Part shown: positions 52,903 through 64,000 of the stretch, piece after piece
Layout: every line of letters starts with the position of its first letter
How positions within the stretch are numbered: the stretch's first letter is position 1
Assembly (NCBI GenBank): GCA_964058845.1
Contig: CAXKVR010000001.1
Location: 186,001-250,000 of the forward strand
Reading direction: 5' to 3'
DNA: 64,000 nucleotides
Origin: Carex sylvatica
Taxonomy: Eukaryota; Streptophyta; Magnoliopsida; Poales; Cyperaceae
The notes under the pieces: model-generated
Told to the model about the DNA's origin: nothing
Database searches by the model: none
What the model saw: the letters and a program-made list of their open reading frames with translations, nothing else
Made by a program: the position numbers and the translations under genes

Positions 52903-55900
52903 CAAAGAAGAGCTTATTAGTGTTGTACTTCAAACTGCTAATTAATACTTGTACATTAAAACTACTGACTATGTATTTAATCAAAATTGGCTTCACGGTG
53001 AACTGCTTTGACCGACTGTGGAACTAAATTCATATCACCTAATGTACCTCAAATTTTGAGCTTGAATCCGGACTGTCTGATCTACTTTGGCACAAATATT
53101 AAAGGGGCCCCGTGCATTTCACCTCGGGCCGAATTGGATTCTGATCAGATAGTCCAGATCCAAACTCAAATTTGAGGTAGTTGAACTTCCCGATTTTTTT
53201 AATAATAGAAATTAAATAAATAAAATATCGGAATACGATACTAATTTTAATTTTTATCGAAATATAAGTAGATTGGGTGGTGTTAACCCATCCCATGGGA
53301 CGGGACAGATTACCCCGTCCCGAAAACTTATCTCCGAACTTCCGTGGGGTTGGGGTCTAAATTTATTATTATTTTGATAAAACATGCCACCCAAATGTAA
53401 TTAAGAATATATTAATAACGGTATTATGGTGCTCTCAAACAAGCAACAAAAAACCTGTATCAACTGGTCATACTGGCAATAAAACGTACTGTCTACGCCG
53501 TTATGTTTTAACTTTTAAGCACACAGTGACACTGACCAACCGTTAGATTGGGGGTCAAGTTTGATTATTTGTGCTTTAGCAAAGAACAGTCACACTGACA
53601 CACACTGGCAATAACCAAGCACCACTAATTTGTTTTTTCATAGAACAGAGCACTGTTCATGGTTCCATTAATTTAAACGCACAACGAAAGTGTTCCATTA
53701 GTTATGGGATGATCAGCAATAATACTTTAACAATATTTTTCACATTAATTTTAGAATATATCTATCCTGATTTTTGAATTTCTATTGTGTGGCCAGAAGA
53801 ATTATATTTCACAATTGCAAGGATGGTGATGTTCGTACCAAGCAAGTGCAAAAATTAGGTGGCACTTCAGAGTTCAAATAAATTACTAAAACTTCAGTGT
53901 TACTATAACATCAATATTCGTAACTTTTTTTTTTTCAAATGAGAGGGAAAAGTAATATAATGTGACCCATTAGTGTAGAAAGTTTTAAATATTTTTTACA
54001 AATCGATAAACTAATAATAATATTGGAAAAGAGATATAATGTGTTATTGTTTTATTGGTGACGATCGAATCTTATAATTAAGGTGAGAGAAGGAAATGTT
54101 TCGTATTTAGTCAATTTCAAGTTTTCACTGGATACTAAAGATTTTGGAAATTTAAGAAAGAATCAATTATGCATAATATAAAAACTATATCTTATGTTTA
54201 TTTTTTTTTCCAAAATAAAATTGTTACCATTTTATTATTCATCCTATTTTTCGTAACAAAAGTAATCAATTTTTCATTAAGAATAAATTTATTGTTCTTA
54301 TAAAATAAGTAAATACCGCTTGAAAGTTATCAAAAATTAAATTTTGAGTTGTTATATCTTTTCCGATACAGAAAACCTTTCAGTTGTTTTTAATAAATCA
54401 GTGTTATTATTTTATTTAGATGCTAAATTAAAAGAAAATTTGATTTTATATTACATTATTGAATATGTACGTGTGAGTTTTCACAGATAATATGTAAAAA
54501 TATTATATTTTATAATAATAATTGTATATTCATATACATGTAAGTGTGTAAATAAATAAGCAATCGACTGGTTGATCCAACGGCCCGATCAGTAAATTGT
54601 TAATCCAAAAATTTACTGGATCGATGTCCGGTCCAGTTCTAATAACATTGATTTAATCAATAATGACATTCTATTTTTTTTACGTACTGAAAACTCATAA
54701 ATGAGAAAGTACCGAAATAATAAATAATCATATTTACAATATTTATATTTAAAATCTATTCATTAATATTTTTTTTTTTTACACATGTATATATCCTTAT
54801 CCAAAATTTAGGTGGGATTGCTAAATATATTAGGGGGCATGTTCGACACCAACAAATACCATCCGCAAAATAGAATTGTTAAAATTAAGATTTCTAATAT
54901 TCTTACACATATATCTTTGCATGTATTTTAGAAAGTCCAAATTTATATTAGTTATAATAAGTGTTATTAGAACTGGATTAAAGTTATAATAAGTGTTATT
55001 AGAACTGGATTAGACTGGCGGTTTAATTGGAAAAAAAAAAAAGGAACTCAGAGAATATTCTGAGTTGGTTCTATAAAAGGATCAGAAATGCATTGAAGCT
55101 AGTCAAAATCAGGTTAACTGGTTTTTTAAGAACCTAGTAAACTATTCGGTAAAAAACCGGTTTGAGTTATATTTGTCTCTCTGCTTGTGGCTTCTTTGAA
55201 TCTCCCCTTCTCCTCTCACGGAACTAACAAAAATACACAAATAATTAGAGAGATTGATGGACTTGTGCAAAATTATATTAACCTAATCTTGGTAGCGAGA
55301 TTGAAAAAAGAGTCCATTGAAGATTACCCTTTGAACTCTTTCTTAAAGGTTCCAGCTTGTTTATATTCTCAACTTTCAATTGTATTTTCATCTAGTTTGT
55401 TTGTAATGGGAGATGAAATGCTAATATTTGATTTAAACTTATTGAATAGTGCATTGCCCTCAAGGTGTTTGATAAAATGATTAAATCAACATTTTTCTTA
55501 TGTTTTGTGGAACAATGAATTCATTATAACCTGTACATAATTAAGCATGAACTTAAGTAATAAGTCTACGGGTCGTCTAAAGAGAATGGCAATTAAAATT
55601 TTTGAATGGTCGAAATACTGTACGCATGGGCTGATTTTTGCAAAGTCTGAATGAATTTTTTACGCGCACAATAAACGACCGAATAGGCTCTACATGAGAA
55701 TTTGGAATGCTTTTGAGATTTGTCGTGGACAAGTTGGCATTAAAGTTTATATGAGAAATTTGAAACTCGTTATGTAGAAGCATAAATATTTTCTAACTAT
55801 GTAATTAAAAATATAGGGAGTGTAGTGTAGTCCAATTTATTCAATTAACTATTTTTTCAAAGTCAATCGAATCATTGATTTGTACCGTCATCGTATATTA

Positions 55901-56080
55901 TATTACTTCGCTGTATGCGTGAATTTTTGTCAAAAGTATGTAACAATATGTTTAATTTTATCTATAATAATTTTCATATCTAATAGATATTATCCGATCC
56001 GTTTACACCCCTATATCTAATACATGATTATTTTAAAAATCAATAATCAAATCGGAGTAAAGATTTTAACAGAGTTGTTT
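52903..56080. other. Intergenic, no gene recognised
   Basis: AT-rich. An open frame at 55187-55480 (97 codons) and others are short and without motifs. A 27-bp direct repeat (AAGTTATAATAAGTGTTATTAG...) lies at about 54950-55010. 56080-56150 contains inverted TTGACTTCATACAGCGCAC / GTGCGCTGCATGAAGTTAA arms. Confidence 0.45.
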
Positions 56081-56159
56081 TGACTTCATACAGCGCACTG
56101 ATTATAAAAATCATAATAACACTGCATAAGATCGGTGCGCTGCATGAAGTTAAAAGTAC

Positions 56160-56739
56160 TCTGTTAACATTGAGCAGACCTCACTCTCAAATCCCAATTA
56201 AATTATTTTCCCTTCTCTCTCTTACCAGCGGATCCCACACCCAAATCCCCCTTTTCAATCTTCTCCTTCCTGGAGAAGAAGAGGCGCACCCCAAAACAAA
56301 ATTGAACTCAAATCCGCGCACGCCTCTCTCTCTCTCCTCCTGCCCCATCGGCTTCTGTCCCATCCACGCGGATCGGCGAAGTCGTCGTACGCTCCAACCT
56401 CTAAGTTCGTACCCGGTTCTCTCTCTAGGTTTTAAGTCTCTCGCTCTCTTCGGAGTGTTTTCTGTAGCTACTAGTGAAGGAACCAAAACGAATACTGTTT
56501 TTTCATACCAAATCAGTACAATTAGTATTTCATTAAGACACTTGCTGATCATCGCCGTAAAATTCAATCACGCACATAAGTTTCCTTCAACTTCAAACCA
56601 GTAAAAATGACTATTGATGGTACTCAGGTTTAAACCAGATAACATACACACAGCTTTTATTTGCACGTTGTTGCAATATAACATTTTTACTTACTATATC
56701 TTCTTTTCTCAACAGTCAACAGTCACCGCTGCTCACACC
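56160..56739 (+). promoter_or_regulatory. Leader and probable 5' UTR intron of the F-box gene
   Basis: A pyrimidine-rich leader-like stretch (56205-56460; TCTCTCTTACC, CCTCTCTCTCTCTCC) is followed by sequence ending TTCTTTTCTCAACAG just before the ATG, which looks like an intron 3' splice site. An open frame in the leader (56080-56604) is not supported as a gene. Confidence 0.45.
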
Positions 56740-57885
56740 ATGACAAGACCATCGACCGCCAGCCGCCAGCTCTGCCAGAGAGGTGACAGATCAACCTTGC
56801 GTAACTGGTCGGACCTACCTGACGGACTTCTTCACACTATCCTCACATGCCTCTGTTCCCTTGTGGACTTCATTTCCTTCTCCTCTGTCTGCCGCTCCTG
56901 GCGCGCCGTTACCTCGTCCATCTCTCCTTCTTGGACTACCTCTCACTTCCCACCTCTCCTTCTTTGTCCCACCTTTTCAAGCCAATTCCTCTCCAGCGTC
57001 AGACTCCTCGACCCTGCCTCCCCTTCTTTCTCTTCCCCAATCACCTGCAACTCGAACAATTTTCAGTTAGATGGCTTCTGCTCCTATTCACACGGCCATT
57101 TGCTTCGCTTTTTTCTTTCGCAAAAGCGCATTGTAGTATTCAACCCTTTAACTGGCGATAAGCTCATCTCTCCTATTCTCCTCCAAGATTGCAACATTTA
57201 CGACCTTTTTCCCATGCTCATCTCCCCCCTCTCCTCCTCAGACTCGGGAGTCGTACTATTCACCAGCGATACTCTTTACCATTGGCATATCGGCTCACCT
57301 TCATGGTCCAGTCACTGTCCAAGAATTAAACTCAGTGGATCCATTTTAAGAATTAAAGCTGCAACCGCGCAAGGAAAGGTGTATGTAATGGACTCTATGA
57401 GCACCCTTTTTGTGTTAGATTTATCTCCTCAATTACATCTGAGACCACTTGCAGTTGATGGACTCCCTAAACTCCCTTTCTGGTTTCAACACTTTGTGGC
57501 TGTTTGTGGTGAGCTCCTGCTTCTTCTGTTGGTGCCAACTCATAAAAAGCTGATCTATGCACAGTTCAAAGTATATCGGCTTAATTCATCAGTGAATGCG
57601 ACAAGATGGGTGAAGCAGGAAACATTGGGAAATTGGGCGATCTTTGTTGGCTATGACTCTCGGGTACAGGGTCTTGCAATTCAGAACCCCGAGAGATGGG
57701 GAGGGAGAAACAATTGTGTTTACTTTGCAACAGGGAATCAAAATGGTGATTGGCCTTGGGCAGTGATAAAATTGGGAGATGTGATTGATACAACTGACCC
57801 AGAATCACCTCTGCCCTTGTTTAGACATCAGCACTTGTTATTTAGACATCAGCCCTTGTTTTCATGGGTTCATCCTGCCTTCTAG
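56740..57885 (+). CDS. F-box protein with DUF295 (KIB-type) propeller domain
   Basis: A 381-residue protein. The F-box at about 22-62 (NWSDLPDGLLHTILTCL, FISFSSVCRSWRAV) is the Skp1-binding part of an SCF E3 ubiquitin ligase. The rest is a DUF295-type propeller with HGHLLRFF, VVFNPLTGDKLISP, DTLYHWHIGSPSWSS, QGKVYVMD, LFVLDLSP, RWVKQETLGNWAIF and NPERWGGRNNCVYFA. The substrate is unknown. The ATG at 56740 is chosen because it precedes the F-box directly and a likely splice acceptor lies just before it. The C-terminus has a small duplication (FRHQHLLFRHQPLF). A truncated paralogue lies at 35803-36429. Confidence 0.88.
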   Translation: MTRPSTASRQLCQRGDRSTLRNWSDLPDGLLHTILTCLCSLVDFISFSSVCRSWRAVTSSISPSWTTSHFPPLLLCPTFSSQFLSSVRLLDPASPSFSSPITCNSNNFQLDGFCSYSHGHLLRFFLSQKRIVVFNPLTGDKLISPILLQDCNIYDLFPMLISPLSSSDSGVVLFTSDTLYHWHIGSPSWSSHCPRIKLSGSILRIKAATAQGKVYVMDSMSTLFVLDLSPQLHLRPLAVDGLPKLPFWFQHFVAVCGELLLLLLVPTHKKLIYAQFKVYRLNSSVNATRWVKQETLGNWAIFVGYDSRVQGLAIQNPERWGGRNNCVYFATGNQNGDWPWAVIKLGDVIDTTDPESPLPLFRHQHLLFRHQPLFSWVHPAF

Positions 57886-59432
57886 GAAATGTGATAGGAA
57901 AACTCTAGTCCTTGAATGACCTTCTGCCCTTTTTCCCAGTTAGTTGTATTACATAATGTATTAGTTTATGTTTTAGAACTGTCCTTTTCCCAATTTAAGT
58001 ATGGCATTCAAAGTTTTAGTGGTGCTGTAATGGTTTCTTGGTGGGTTCATTTTGTGGTTGTAAGCATTTGCAGTTGTTTTTGCTTGGGATGTGTGAAAAT
58101 GTTTTGGATAGGAGCTGTGTATTGCTCCATATCAGGTTATATGGTGATGTTAGTTTGTCTAGGGGTAAAAAAATATAGTGAGTAGCTGAGTAGGGCTTGA
58201 TTGTAAGTCAACTGTTTGATATTAATGAAATGAGCAATTCCTGCCTTTTAACGGAAAAAAAAAGCTGTATAAGTTTACTTTGTTTTTGTTTTCCTTCTTA
58301 TTTTTAGCCCCCCTTTAGTAGGCCACATATTAGTTCTTCATGACACACTTTTGCTCAGCCCTACTAGTTGTTTTCAGAATTTTCTCTTGAAATATACTAT
58401 TGAATTTCAATATATTGATCTGAAATTTTGTTCTTCTCTAGAAATGAAAGATTTGTCGATCCTTGTGATTTTCATTGAGCATTTTTTGTTATTATTGATG
58501 AATCATGGTGCTGATTGAGGGGCACACTCATGGCTCTACATGATTAAGGTTGAACCTCCAACACATACCGAACCACAGTGACCAGCAAGAAACATAGGTT
58601 GTATGACATAACAAGATGGCTTTTCTTAAAAGGTAAATTTTGTTTGGGATGATTAATTATGTTGGGTGTCTAGGATGAGTGCTATTCTGTTAAATTGCAG
58701 AAGTTAGGTCTATATTTGACATTGTGATCTACAAATTTTAGCAAGTTCATACAAATTCAGTATGTTTCTTTTCCTGGAAAATGCCTGTAGATTAATTTAG
58801 TTCAATTTCAGTGAAATTGAATGTAATTAACTACTATGAACTTTTAATTATGATGAAGAAATAAACCTTCTGTTTTGTTGACTAACAGAATATTTGTGGA
58901 CCGGCTTAGTGTAGAAAACTAGATAAAAAAGAAGTAACTATAAGAGTTATTTTTTATTCATCCTTTCACTAATCTATTACTGTTAGAAAAATAGACACCA
59001 ACGAGGGTTTATGGAAGCAGTACTGGTACTGGCTTTGGTATTGATACACTGTACAGTACTGGCGTGTACCAACTGGTACACCATACTTCTCTACTGTTGT
59101 GCAACCACAACTACAAATGTATACCTCTGATTTAAGAAGATCCTTGGACAATAAAATCAGCCATCGGTTATAATGACAAACAGAGAACTAGCATTTGTGA
59201 ATGCTCAACAGTTAACTTTCTTATTCTTAATTTGTCTTTTAGAAAATTAATTTTGTTGCCAGAGATCAAAGTTTATTCTAACAACAATGGTTTTTTCTAA
59301 CATCCATTTACCTAATATGACTTCTCTAATAACACACAGTGTACGGCTTTACCAATGCGATTCTTGCAGTGACATTTAGCACAAATGCACATGCAACTTC
59401 AATACTAAACACCAAAATAACATGCACACAGA
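57886..59432. repeat. 3' flank of the F-box gene; intact copy of the duplicated segment
   Basis: Aligned with 36430-37304 plus 52343-52902. The point where the solo LTR entered the other copy corresponds to AGAATATTTGTGGACC at 58887-58902, so this locus is the empty-site control. It contains about 125 bp (58560-58685) absent from the other copy. Confidence 0.8.
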
Positions 59433-59520
59433 ATAATTGATTCAGAAAATGATCCTCGCCTAAAAATTAGCAACAAAGAGCACTGCAATACTGATATCAG
59501 CAAATTCAATACTAATATAT

Positions 59521-59933
59521 GAGTAGAACTAGGGTGCTCTTAAGATCACCAAAGTGTTTGGTGAGCTTAACTCCAAAATTCATCAAATCGGTTTCAAATA
59601 ACGAATCTGAACCATTGAAATCCGCATATCTTATGAGTGATGCGTCTATATGTGAAAATTTTAAACATTCGGATTAATTTAATATAAAGTCAAGCGGTCA
59701 AAAAATGTTCAAAAAATAAATGCATTAAAATTAATTTATTAACCTTCTAATTTTGACTGATTGACTTTATACTAAATCAATTCGAATGTTTAAAATTTTC
59801 ACATATAGACGCATCACTCATAAGGTAGGCGGATTCCAACGGTTTGGATTCATTATTTGAAACCGATTTGATGGGTTTCGGAGTTAAGCTCACCAAACAC
59901 TTTGGTGAGCTTAAGAGCACCCTAGTTCTACTC
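59521..59933. mobile_element. Foldback MITE, AGAACTAGGGTG family, copy 2 (full hairpin)
   Basis: A 413-bp inverted repeat in which both arms, not only the ends, mirror each other (TTATGAGTGATGCGTCTATA left, its inverse right). Its left target duplication CTAATATAT is at 59512-59520. The right copy was split by the next insertion: CTAATATA at 59934-59941, with the full 9 bp recovered at 61939-61947. Non-coding. Confidence 0.8.
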
Positions 59934-60084
59934 CTAATATACGGTCATTTTTATTAATATCCTAAAAAAAAAATATATAATTTTAAAGATACCCCCGCAT
60001 TAATTTTTCTATCAAAATTGCCCCGACCGCCAGGCCCACGGGCGGCCCAATCCCCTAACGAACTGCCCCTGGTTCGGGCAGTCC

Positions 60085-60129
<45 letters not shown>

Positions 60130-60778
60130 GGAGAGATGTTAATATTTTTTATTTAAATAATTTTGTGAATACATTTTTTTCTTGTTTAGAGTGTATAAAA
60201 AAAAAAAAACATTTGATATATTTATAAAGTGATGTCGTAACTCTTTATAACTTTGATTGATTTGATTTGTTAGTTGGATATCACAAGTCTAAAAATAACA
60301 CTAATTAAGAATTTGACATTAATTCAAATATACACCAGAAAATATAGTTAGATTGCCTCAATGATATACATATATACATATACATATATGATGCACATAG
60401 ATTCTCAATTCTTTGATAAAACTGATACATCAAAAACTAACTAATCCTCCCAAAAGACATGACGTCTGTTTAAATACAAATCCTAAAAACAGAAAATACA
60501 TAAAAGATACATAAAAGATCCTAAAAACTCTAAAATTATAAAGAAAGGTCCAAAAGTCCATGAAGGAAGACTCGGATCGCGAATCTGAGCCCGAAAATGG
60601 GCAAAACAAATCTTAGATTAGTTTCGAATCCGATTTTGGGCTGTGGAGTTCCTGTCAAGATTTCAGCCCGATCCGACGGACGGATCAAAAATTACGCCCC
60701 TTTTCGTGAAGCATGCGCAGGACCATATTGCATCAATATATATACACATACATATATATATATACACATACATATACA

Positions 60779-61203
60779 GAGGTTGGCTACTATGCTTATA
60801 TAAGCATATCCCCACATGTGCTTATAACTCATTTTTGTATTTTCAATGTCCAAATAGTCGATCGGAACCGTTCATCTTGTTCTCCATATTAATATGTTCT
60901 TGGAGACTAAATTTTACATTTTTCTGAATTTTTTTACTATTTATTAAGCTAATTTGAAAATATCTGATCCAACGGTGGCTTCTGATTTTACTGTTTTGTT
61001 AAGCCACCGTTGGATCAGCGATTTTCAAATTAGCTTAATAAATAGTAAAAAAATTCACAAAAATATAAAATTTAGTCTCCAAGAACATATTAATATGGAG
61101 AACAAGATGAACGGTTCCGATCGACCATTTAGACATTAAAAATACAAAAATGAGTTATAAGCATATGTGGGGATATGCTTATATAAGCATAGTAGCCAAC
61201 CTC
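60779..61203. mobile_element. Mutator-like foldback MITE, GAGGTTGG family, copy 4
   Basis: A 425-bp full-length inverted repeat of the family at 590, 17001 and 17444, inserted in CATATACA microsatellite inside the 59942-61937 element. Its arms include GAACCGTTCATCTTGTTCTC and the inverse. Confidence 0.8.
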
Positions 61204-61360
61204 TACATATACATACATATACATACACATACATACATATACATACACATACATACATATACATACACATACATACATATACATACATATACATACACAT
61301 ACATATACATACATATACATATAGATATACATATATATACATATACATACACATACATAT
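61204..61360. repeat. CATACA/TATACA microsatellite
   Basis: About 155 bp of ACATAC and ATACATAT units. Long open frames on both strands here are low-complexity and not genes. Confidence 0.95.
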
Positions 61361-61489
61361 GACCACTTTTCGAAAAGGGGAGGACGAGACGGATCCGAAT
61401 ATCACCCCGGGGATAACCCCTGGGTATACGAAGCATCAGAATTTCAAAAAAACATCGTTTAGTGCCTCAAAAATGCAGTTTAAGTTTTC

Positions 61490-61680
61490 GTTCAACGGTA
61501 GACGTTGGATCAGCGATTTTCAAAGTGGCTTAATAAATAGTAAAAAAAATCAGAAAAATATAAAATTTGGTCTCCAAGCACATTTCAATATAGAGATCAC
61601 ATCTAACGGTTCAGATCGACTTTTTGGATTTTGAAACTATAGATATGAGCGCGAATGAAAACATTCCCTTTTAATTTGCG
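61490..61680. mobile_element. Half of a foldback element
   Basis: Right-arm sequence only (GACGTTGGATCAGCGATTTT, TTTGGTCTCCAAGCACATTT, CTAACGGTTCAGATCGAC), without the left arm. It is a truncated member of the foldback superfamily. Confidence 0.6.
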
Positions 61681-61946
61681 AAGTAGCGTAGCCTTACTAT
61701 ATATATATACATATATTATATTATATATATACATACATATTAGATCTCTTAAAAAAAAAAGTGGACCGCCCGGATCAGGGGCGGTCTGGTCCCTAGTGGG
61801 GCGCCCCTGTCACGGGCGGTCCGCTAGGGGATTGGACCGCCCGTGGGCCTGGCGGTCGGGGCAATTTTGATAGAAAAATTAATGCGGGGTATCTTTAAAA
61901 TTATATATATTTTTTAGGATATTAATAAAAATGACCGCCTAATATA

Positions 61947-62159
61947 TAGCTTGCTGTATCGAGCATGCAGCTATTATGCCAAAAATTAAACCGAGCAATT
62001 AAGCGGATCAAAGGATACTTAACCAACAATTTCGAATTGGGAATTGTGCACCTGATTGATCGTAGTGATTCAAGCAAATTGTTCCTTGACACTTACTTTC
62101 AATTTTTTTTTTTTTTTAGATTTCTCTTGTTAAGAAGAAACCAAATAGTGAAAATGCAA

Positions 62160-62192
<33 letters not shown>

Positions 62193-64000
62193 ATAGCAAA
62201 GGGCTTGCATACTTGTTCTCTAACAATCACTTTGATTAGCAAAACACAAGTAGAACAACAAAAATTGTACATAGTCCATGTTCTAGTAATTTCACACCTC
62301 AGCTATGTGGACCTTCATACGACTTGCACAAATGTTTTATGTTATCATTACTCCACTCGAAGTAGCACATAATATGGTTAAGAAATGTCTCCATTGATTC
62401 ACGACATTTATTATGTACCCAATATCGTATGCCATGTAAAAGCTTATCCATTTATTCGATGGGTTGCAGAGTAAACTCCATGATCATATCAAATATACAT
62501 ATCTTTTCACAGAAGCACCATGATAGTTGTTCATTCGGAATACGCAAACCGAACAACGACCTTCCTCACCTCTACGTCATTTCTGAAGAAAGTTGCTTTA
62601 AAAAAAAAAAAAAAAAAAAAAAAAAGTGATTTTGTTGGAACGTTAAGAAAAAGAAGAAGGATGATGTTTAAATTTTTCAATTTTTTAATAAAAAAAATAA
62701 TGCAAGGGGTTTTTGTTTAGTTTAAAGATGCTGGGTAATGTTTAAGACTCGGGTACAAACGAATGAGAGGGTCCTTTTATATTTTATTTTTCCCTATTTT
62801 GTTCATTTGGGGTTTCAACCGATCGATTTATTCATAAATATCATAAACAAAGTGCAAATTATATAACCAAAATTATGCTTCAGATAAATCGCAGATTAGA
62901 ATATTGATCTAACAAATTATATTATTTTCCATTCTGATCTTACTAATCCACAGTACTCTAAATTACAACCAATCATTGCCGAATAAAAGGGTTTATATAT
63001 ATAGTTGTTCACAGCAAAGTTAGCATTAATTTCATCTAATCTAATATGTTGAGGCAGAGAAAAAGAAAACTCCAGACAGCAATTAAGATTTTATGCAATA
63101 AAAAAAAAATCAAAGAATGAAATAGCAAGTTCTTTTTTATTTGCAATGACAAAAACACAGATTGATTTATATCTCAATATTGCATAGGAACTTAATTATG
63201 AAAAGTAACTTTCAGAAAACGAACTAAAACTTCACTACCTTCATAAGTTTCCTCCAAGATCTCAAATATTTTGCATATTCAATCCAAATTTGTAGTGTTT
63301 TTTTTCACAAAACAATGTGTAGTTTATGATTTATGGAAGAGAATCTACTGCTTTTCTAGTAAGAAATCAGCTCCTGCTATCATTTTTCTCTATGTATCTC
63401 TTTTCAAAAAAGAGAAGAGAGAGAAAGAAGATCACGTGGGAAAAATAGTAAGAGGAGAGAGATAGAGAGAATAGCAGGAGAAGAACAGGGTTAGAATAAT
63501 ACTGGATCTCATTCCCAGAAGGATATATAGGACATCTCTGGAAGTCTATATAACAAATTGAAGAATTGAATCAAGAGAATCATTTAAAAATTGTGAACAC
63601 TGTTAGGTGAATCACACAAAAAAAGCTAACATGCAAAATTGCACTACGTAAAAGAATGAAATATCAATTAACCTCAGATTTTAATTCCACCTTTCCTTGT
63701 TTTATGTAACATTTGTACAATTTTGTCATTAATGATAATAATTGGATGACAGTCCCAACCTATTTTTAAAAATTTCACAATTTTAATTTACAATAAATTA
63801 TACAAAGGGTTCATAATTATTTTTTTTATCATTTTTTTTCAGCAGATGTTAAATGTAGGATCAATTTCATACAAATTAAAAACCTATAACAATAAAACTG
63901 TTACGTTACGAAAATTTTACAATTTATTTTTTTATATGTTTTAAAAGCAAGAATCAAAAATCGCGATGACGAAATGGAAATTTATTGAAATCGAGTGTGT
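61947..64000. other. AT-rich intergenic, no gene recognised
   Basis: Contains a TA repeat (62160-62192), a poly-A run (62601-62625), GA-rich stretches near 63410-63480 and short open frames without motifs. Confidence 0.5.

Larger units (their letters stand above)
59942..61937. mobile_element. Non-autonomous TIR element with long GC-rich TIRs, 9-bp TSD
   Basis: A 1,996-bp element with terminal inverted repeats of about 150 bp: CGGTCATTTTTATTAATATC, then AAAGATACCCC, then the GC-rich CCGACCGCCAGGCCCACGGG. It is bounded by CCTAATATA (59933-59941 and 61938-61946). The interior holds a 39-base poly-T run (60087-60125), a foldback MITE, CATACA microsatellites and a half foldback element. No transposase. 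The 9-bp duplication fits the Mutator superfamily. Confidence 0.75.

Noticed and set aside
56080..56604. 174-codon frame before the F-box gene
   Set aside because: Low-complexity Ser/Pro/Leu translation of a pyrimidine-rich leader; no homology in the duplicated copy.
61129..61634. Open frames up to 155 codons around the CATACA repeat
   Set aside because: Microsatellite translation joined to a foldback-element arm; no motif.

Overview
This is a 64 kb AT-rich nuclear window from a flowering plant, most likely a eudicot. The evidence is a UDP-glucuronate 4-epimerase (GAE) gene, an F-box/DUF295 gene, an Athila-type Ty3/gypsy retrotransposon, LINE relics and many plant-type MITEs. I cannot name the species.

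Region 1 (about 3.4-25.6 kb) is a tandem array of five small secreted glycine/serine-rich proteins on the + strand (5037-5723, 7712-8548, 10551-11729, 19057-19671, 22513-23064). All have a signal peptide, a conserved ARKDLG-type start to the mature protein, a (GS)n silk-like core and a GYGEGHG-rich tail. Four of the five share a promoter block with a TATA box about 115-120 bp before the ATG. Two further promoter copies without genes (about 16.15 and 20.19 kb) mark lost members. The third gene has lost its C-terminus to a nonsense mutation. An intact intronless GAE gene on the - strand (24319-25635) follows the last array member. Decayed pieces of the same gene on the same strand follow the third and fourth members (about 14.14 and 21.6 kb). 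The ancestral duplicated unit was therefore a GS-rich gene plus a convergent GAE gene, and only one GAE survived. Both products belong to the cell wall: a structural glycine-rich protein and the enzyme making the pectin precursor UDP-galacturonate.

Region 2 (about 25.7-35.8 kb) has no gene I can support. It holds MITEs, short duplications and hAT-like and Mutator-like non-autonomous elements, several with visible target-site duplications.

Region 3 (about 35.8-59.4 kb) contains an F-box/DUF295 gene (56740-57885) and a 5'-truncated paralogue (35803-36429) inside a duplicated segment. The truncated copy's segment was hit by a gypsy-type element that now looks like a 2.6 kb solo LTR (37305-52342, TSD ATATT). 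A 12.4 kb Athila element on the - strand (39075-51518, TSD ATTAC, LTRs about 99.5% identical) is inserted inside that LTR. The second paralogue preserves the empty site. The Athila element carries gag, pol and an Athila-type extra ORF, plus an unusual array of paired GCGGRCCGCA palindromes (21-22 bp apart, 71-73 bp period in most clusters). The array occurs in the LTRs, the spacer and, in frame, in pol. The host solo LTR carries a GC-rich array with the same period.

Region 4 (59.5-64 kb) is nested Mutator-like foldback elements and microsatellites, with no gene I can support.
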